Source: an uncultured Verrucomicrobiota bacterium
GTDB lineage: Bacteria > Verrucomicrobiota > Kiritimatiellia > RFP12 > UBA1067
Assembly (NCBI GenBank): GCA_946628745.1
Contig: CAMOXA010000061.1
Span: forward strand, 1 to 8,127
Direction of reading: 5' to 3'
DNA: 8,127 bases
Positions 5,104-8,127 of the stretch are shown piece by piece. Made by a program: the position numbers and the translations under genes. Under the pieces are notes generated by a model, which saw only the letters and a list, made by a program, of their open reading frames with translations, ran no database searches and was not told where the DNA came from. Position 1 is the first letter of the stretch; each line of letters opens with the position of its first letter.

Positions 5104-7257
5104 TCAATCCGGCTTGAAACTGCACGCGACACCACCGCCCGGCGCGGCATGAAGCTTCAGGATGTCGCCCGCCGTGACGATTCTGCGTTCGATGACGTAC
5201 CTGTCGGCCGTCTCTGTGCGGTATGCCGCGTCGGGCGCGTCGGCGTATATTTTCGCCTCGTAGCTCCTGCCCGGCGCGAGAAAACCGAGCGGTATCGCCG
5301 CGTCGCGCGCGTTTTCATCCGTCTTGAAGCCCAGATACCACTCGTCGCGGCCTTTGGCCTTGCGCGCTACGGCGAGCGCGTCTCCTATTTCGGCCACGAG
5401 GTAGCGCGACTCTTCCCAGTCGCACGGGACGTCCTTTATGAATTCGAAAGCATCGAGCCTTTTCTCGTAGTTCTCCGGCAGATCGGCCGCCATCTGAAGC
5501 GGAGAATACATCGTGACGTACAAAGCGAGCTGCCCGGCGAGAGTTGTCGAGGTGCGCTGCTTCTTCCACGCGCACACCTTCGAAAGATCCGTCTCGAAAA
5601 TGCCGGGCGTGTAGTCCATCGGCCCGCCCACCAGCCGCGTGAACGGCAGTATCGTCGTGTGGTCGGCGTTGTTGCCCCCGAACGATTCGTACTCCGTTCC
5701 GCGCGCGGCCTCGTTGCCGATGAGGTTCGGCCACGTGCGGCACAGCCCGGTCGGCCTCACCGCTTCGTGCTGGTTGACCATTATCTTGCGCTTGGCGGCC
5801 TCCTTGACGCAATAGAGATAGTGGTTGTTGCTCCACTGCGAATAATGGTGGTCGCCGTGCGGCAGCATGTTGCCGACATATCCGGCCTTGACAGTGTCGT
5901 ACCCAAGACGGTTCATGAGCGCGTACGCTTCGTCGAGATGGCGCTCGTAGTTGCGCGTCGACGCGCTCGTTTCGTGGTACATCATGAGCTTGACACCCTT
6001 TTCATGCGCGTATTTGTTGAGCCCTTCGAGGTCGAAGTCGGGATAGGGCGTCACGAAATCGAATACCGCGTCTTTCTCTTTGCCGAACCAGTCTTCGAAG
6101 CCTGTGTCCCAGCCCTCGACAAGCACTTCGTCGAACCCGTGCTCGGCGGCGAAGTCGATGTGGCGCACGACGTTCGTCGTGTTTGCCGCGTGCATCGACG
6201 GATCGGGCATATACGCCCAGTTCTTCGCGCCGGTTATCATCGTCCACCACACGCCGATGTACTTTACCGGGTGTATCCAGCTCGTGTCTTCTATCGCGCA
6301 AGGCTCGTTGAGGTTCAGGGTGATGCGCGAGGCGAGGATGTCCGCCCCCTTCTCGCCCGCGATCAGCGTACGCCACGGCGAGCGGCACGGCGTGTGCATC
6401 CACCCCTTCGCGCCGCTCGCGTCGGGCGTGAGGAGCGATTCGAACGCCATGCCGTCGACTTTGAGGTGCATTGTCGCGTAGTCGACGCATGCCGCTTCGT
6501 GTATGTTGACGAGAAGTCCGTTGTCGTACTTCAGCATGAGCGCGGTCTGCACGGCCGGCACGTCCGTGAGCTGCGACGAAAGGTTCGCGTCCGGCGCGCC
6601 GCGAAAGAGCTTCGCGATCTCGCTCGTGCGGGAATTGGTGTAGCGGTACTCCTGCGTTTCGTAGTCGGCCGGTATCCACCACGCCATCGCGTCGCACGGC
6701 AAATTGAAGCGAGTGCGCTCCTCGACGATCGTGAAATGCGCCAGCGGCGGCGCATCGTCCTGTACGATGTTCTCGCCCGGCACGAGCCGCGCGACATCTT
6801 TCGAATCCGTCTTGGGGAACTCGTAGCGAAAGCCGGCTCCGTCGTCGAACACCCTGAAGCGCAGATCCATCCGCCATCCCGTCCCGCGCTGCACGAGCTT
6901 GACGAGCATCTCCTCGTGGCGGTCGCGTATCTCGCTCTCCTCGCCCCACACCGGCCGCCATGTCTCGTCCGCAGACGCGCGCTCCACGCCCGCGATTGCG
7001 AACCCGTCCCTGAGCGACGCCGGTCTGCGCCCGTCGAACGCGTCTTTGGCGAGAACCTTGACGTCGAAGCCGAGCGTGGACGGCTCGACTACTGTTTTGC
7101 CGCGATAGACGAACGAATACACCGGCTCGCCGTTTTCGCCGAGCGTGAAGGCGAGCGTGTTCTTTCCGTCGGGTGACGCGCAGGTCAAACTATCCGCAAG
7201 CGCTGCGGCGCACAAGACCCCCGCTGCGAAAGAAAGAATAAGTGAGGCGCGGTGCAT
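5104..7257 (-). CDS. Glycoside hydrolase family 97, SusB-type inverting alpha-glucosidase
   Basis: A complete 717-residue exo-acting enzyme expected to release glucose from alpha-glucans and maltooligosaccharides. A Sec signal peptide (1-21, ALA before D22) sends it to the periplasm or outside; VLC at 14-16 is not a proper lipobox. The layout is that of GH97: an N-terminal beta-sandwich (about 22-300), a TIM barrel (about 330-620, from HPVKYIGVWW) and a C-terminal beta domain. Recalled SusB blocks are clear: YHETSAS (427-433), VNQHEAVRPTG (494-504), GNEAARGTEYE (514-524) and GGPMDYTPGIFE (544-555). E429, E498, E516 and E522 match SusB E439, E508, E526 and E532 at a constant offset of 10. These serve as bases, calcium ligands and general acid. 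Retaining GH97 alpha-galactosidases carry a nucleophile Asp after the conserved Lys; here KAGYVG has Gly459, so inversion is expected. It follows the LamG gene by 22 bases, with GGGAGGG (7267-7273) nine bases before the ATG, so the two are probably cotranscribed. Confidence 0.95.
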   Translation of the reverse strand: MHRASLILSFAAGVLCAAALADSLTCASPDGKNTLAFTLGENGEPVYSFVYRGKTVVEPSTLGFDVKVLAKDAFDGRRPASLRDGFAIAGVERASADETWRPVWGEESEIRDRHEEMLVKLVQRGTGWRMDLRFRVFDDGAGFRYEFPKTDSKDVARLVPGENIVQDDAPPLAHFTIVEERTRFNLPCDAMAWWIPADYETQEYRYTNSRTSEIAKLFRGAPDANLSSQLTDVPAVQTALMLKYDNGLLVNIHEAACVDYATMHLKVDGMAFESLLTPDASGAKGWMHTPCRSPWRTLIAGEKGADILASRITLNLNEPCAIEDTSWIHPVKYIGVWWTMITGAKNWAYMPDPSMHAANTTNVVRHIDFAAEHGFDEVLVEGWDTGFEDWFGKEKDAVFDFVTPYPDFDLEGLNKYAHEKGVKLMMYHETSASTRNYERHLDEAYALMNRLGYDTVKAGYVGNMLPHGDHHYSQWSNNHYLYCVKEAAKRKIMVNQHEAVRPTGLCRTWPNLIGNEAARGTEYESFGGNNADHTTILPFTRLVGGPMDYTPGIFETDLSKVCAWKKQRTSTTLAGQLALYVTMYSPLQMAADLPENYEKRLDAFEFIKDVPCDWEESRYLVAEIGDALAVARKAKGRDEWYLGFKTDENARDAAIPLGFLAPGRSYEAKIYADAPDAAYRTETADRYVIERRIVTAGDILKLHAAPGGGVACSFKPD

Positions 7258-7266
7258 GAGATGTGG

Positions 7267-7273
7267 CCCTCCC
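7267..7273 (-). promoter_or_regulatory. Ribosome binding site of the GH97 gene
   Basis: GGGAGGG reads on the minus strand nine bases before the ATG at 7257. It lies in the 22-base gap after the LamG gene stop. No promoter or terminator fits in this gap, which supports cotranscription. Confidence 0.65.
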
Positions 7274-7279
7274 GCCGCG

Positions 7280-8127
7280 TCAGCGGATGATCAATGCCGT
7301 ACCCTTGTTCCTGACGTTGGCGACAATCGAGACCGTCCCGTCGCCATTGTCCTGCGTCCGCAGCTTCAAAGCCCTCGTCGGATATTTCCAGTTTTTGAGG
7401 GCGGGCTCGCCGACGATGCCATTGCACGTCAAGAGAACCATGTCGCCAAACGCAGGCTGCTCGTCAAGCGAAGCGAAGTCGAAACCTGCGCCGTCCGCAA
7501 ATGTCACGGTGCCTTCGATGACGAGCCCGGCCTCGATGCCGTCCGCAACGACCACATTGGCGTTGCCGATCGTCCCCGCGCCCTTGACGGACTCGAACGT
7601 CCATGTGCCGCCGCCAAAGTCGAGCCTCGCGTCGTTCTCGAGCGCTATATTTGAAGGAACCGTCGTGCCGTCGAACGGCGTGAACCACTTCGTGTGCAGA
7701 TAGGTCCGGACTGCACTGAGCTCCTCATCGGTCAAACCTTTGTCGAACATCATGACTTCCGCGATCTCGCCGGCGCTCGGAGAATCGTACAGCTGCCTCA
7801 TGCCGACAAAAAGCTTGGCCTCTTCTACGGTCTCGTTGCCGCCTGTCGTCACCGGGGTGGCGTTCTCAACGCCGGCGGACTCCGTCATGACGGAACCGCT
7901 GACGGTCTTGTCGCTTGAGCCCATCGCCCAGATCGCATACTCGTCAGGGTTGATGTCGCGAAGCCCGGGCAGGCACTGGAACCCGTGTTCGGGCACCGCA
8001 GCGTCGTCGTAGTCGAGATGCGTCCCGTTCGACCACTGCCCGATCCGGAACTCCCCGTAGTTCGCAGACCACATCGACGCCTCTATGCCGATCGGGAACA
8101 TCTGCTCCTCGAACTCGCCGTCCTTCG
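7280..8127 (-). CDS. LamG-like / beta-rich secreted surface protein (5' end off window)
   Basis: The frame is open to the window edge, giving 281 visible residues. The ATG at 8101 is internal, since eight codons before it are open and continuous (KDGEFEEQ). Residues 1-148 look like the later part of a concanavalin-like LamG domain. It ends in the characteristic GEIAEVMMFDKGLTDEE...VRTYLHTKWF (119-148), which in LamG/jellyroll proteins is the last strand and helix. The rest (about 155-281) is beta-strand-rich with Gly/Asn/Asp turns, for example ALENDARLDFGGGTWTFESV, VKGAGTIGNANVVVADG and LVIEGTVTFADGAGF. This resembles passenger-type beta-helix repeats of surface proteins. It ends abruptly in GTALIIR with no membrane segment, no LPXTG and no PEP-CTERM motif. 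LamG domains often bind carbohydrate or mediate adhesion. Placed 22 bases before a GH97 enzyme, it may bind glycans at the cell surface; that role is inferred. Confidence 0.8.
   Translation of the reverse strand, partial: KDGEFEEQMFPIGIEASMWSANYGEFRIGQWSNGTHLDYDDAAVPEHGFQCLPGLRDINPDEYAIWAMGSSDKTVSGSVMTESAGVENATPVTTGGNETVEEAKLFVGMRQLYDSPSAGEIAEVMMFDKGLTDEELSAVRTYLHTKWFTPFDGTTVPSNIALENDARLDFGGGTWTFESVKGAGTIGNANVVVADGIEAGLVIEGTVTFADGAGFDFASLDEQPAFGDMVLLTCNGIVGEPALKNWKYPTRALKLRTQDNGDGTVSIVANVRNKGTALIIR

Noticed and set aside
5149..7176. A 675-codon open frame on the plus strand opposite GH97
   Set aside because: It is Arg/Val-rich with no recognisable domain and lies wholly antisense to a clearly real GH97 gene. 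Codon bias in GC-rich DNA removes stops on the opposite strand.
7242..7257. GH97 as a lipoprotein through the cysteine at residue 16
   Set aside because: The residues before it are G-V-L, which do not fit a lipobox, and a good ALA cleavage site lies five residues later.
8099..8101. ATG at 8101 as the true start of the LamG protein
   Set aside because: The frame stays open upstream to the edge. The protein has no signal peptide at this Met and begins mid-domain.

Overview
The window holds six protein-coding genes, all on the minus strand and tightly packed, in GC-rich DNA (about 60% by eye). Both outermost genes run off the ends. I see no RNA genes, insertion sequences, CRISPR arrays or integrases. 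The gene content suggests a Gram-negative bacterium of the PVC group, most likely Verrucomicrobiota/Kiritimatiellae or a close relative. The pointers are a GldA-like ATPase with a GldF-GldG fusion and a DUF4340 protein, a SusB-type GH97 glycosidase without SusC/SusD next to it, and a LamG/beta-rich surface protein. This placement is an inference from gene content, not a measured taxonomy.

The minus strand reads from high to low coordinates. First comes the C-terminal part of a secreted LamG-like, beta-strand-rich protein (8127-7280). After 22 bases follows a secreted GH97 inverting alpha-glucosidase of the SusB type (7257-5104), which keeps all four acidic residues I can align to the SusB active site. 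The two probably share a transcript and belong to glycan binding and degradation. A 105-base AT-rich gap (5103-4999 plus the start region) separates them from the next gene. It holds a perfect 7+7 inverted repeat followed by a T-run, a near-consensus -10 box, and a stable hairpin that would sit at the very 5' end of the next mRNA.

That next gene (4992-4129) encodes a secreted protein of unknown function. It has degenerate Thr-rich beta-hairpin-like repeats and then an unrecognised globular domain.

The last block is an ABC cassette. A consensus promoter (TATAAT, 17-bp spacer) overlaps the 3' end of the unknown gene. It drives a GldA-type ATPase (4096-3359), then an 854-residue fusion of a GldF-like permease with a GldG-like periplasmic arm (3362-798, GTG start in a 4-base overlap), then a DUF4340 membrane-anchored protein (793 to beyond base 1). 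The three are spaced for translational coupling and should form one envelope complex with an unknown substrate. The most interesting points are this cassette outside any visible gliding context, the unknown secreted protein with its structured leader, and the GH97-LamG pair without SusCD.
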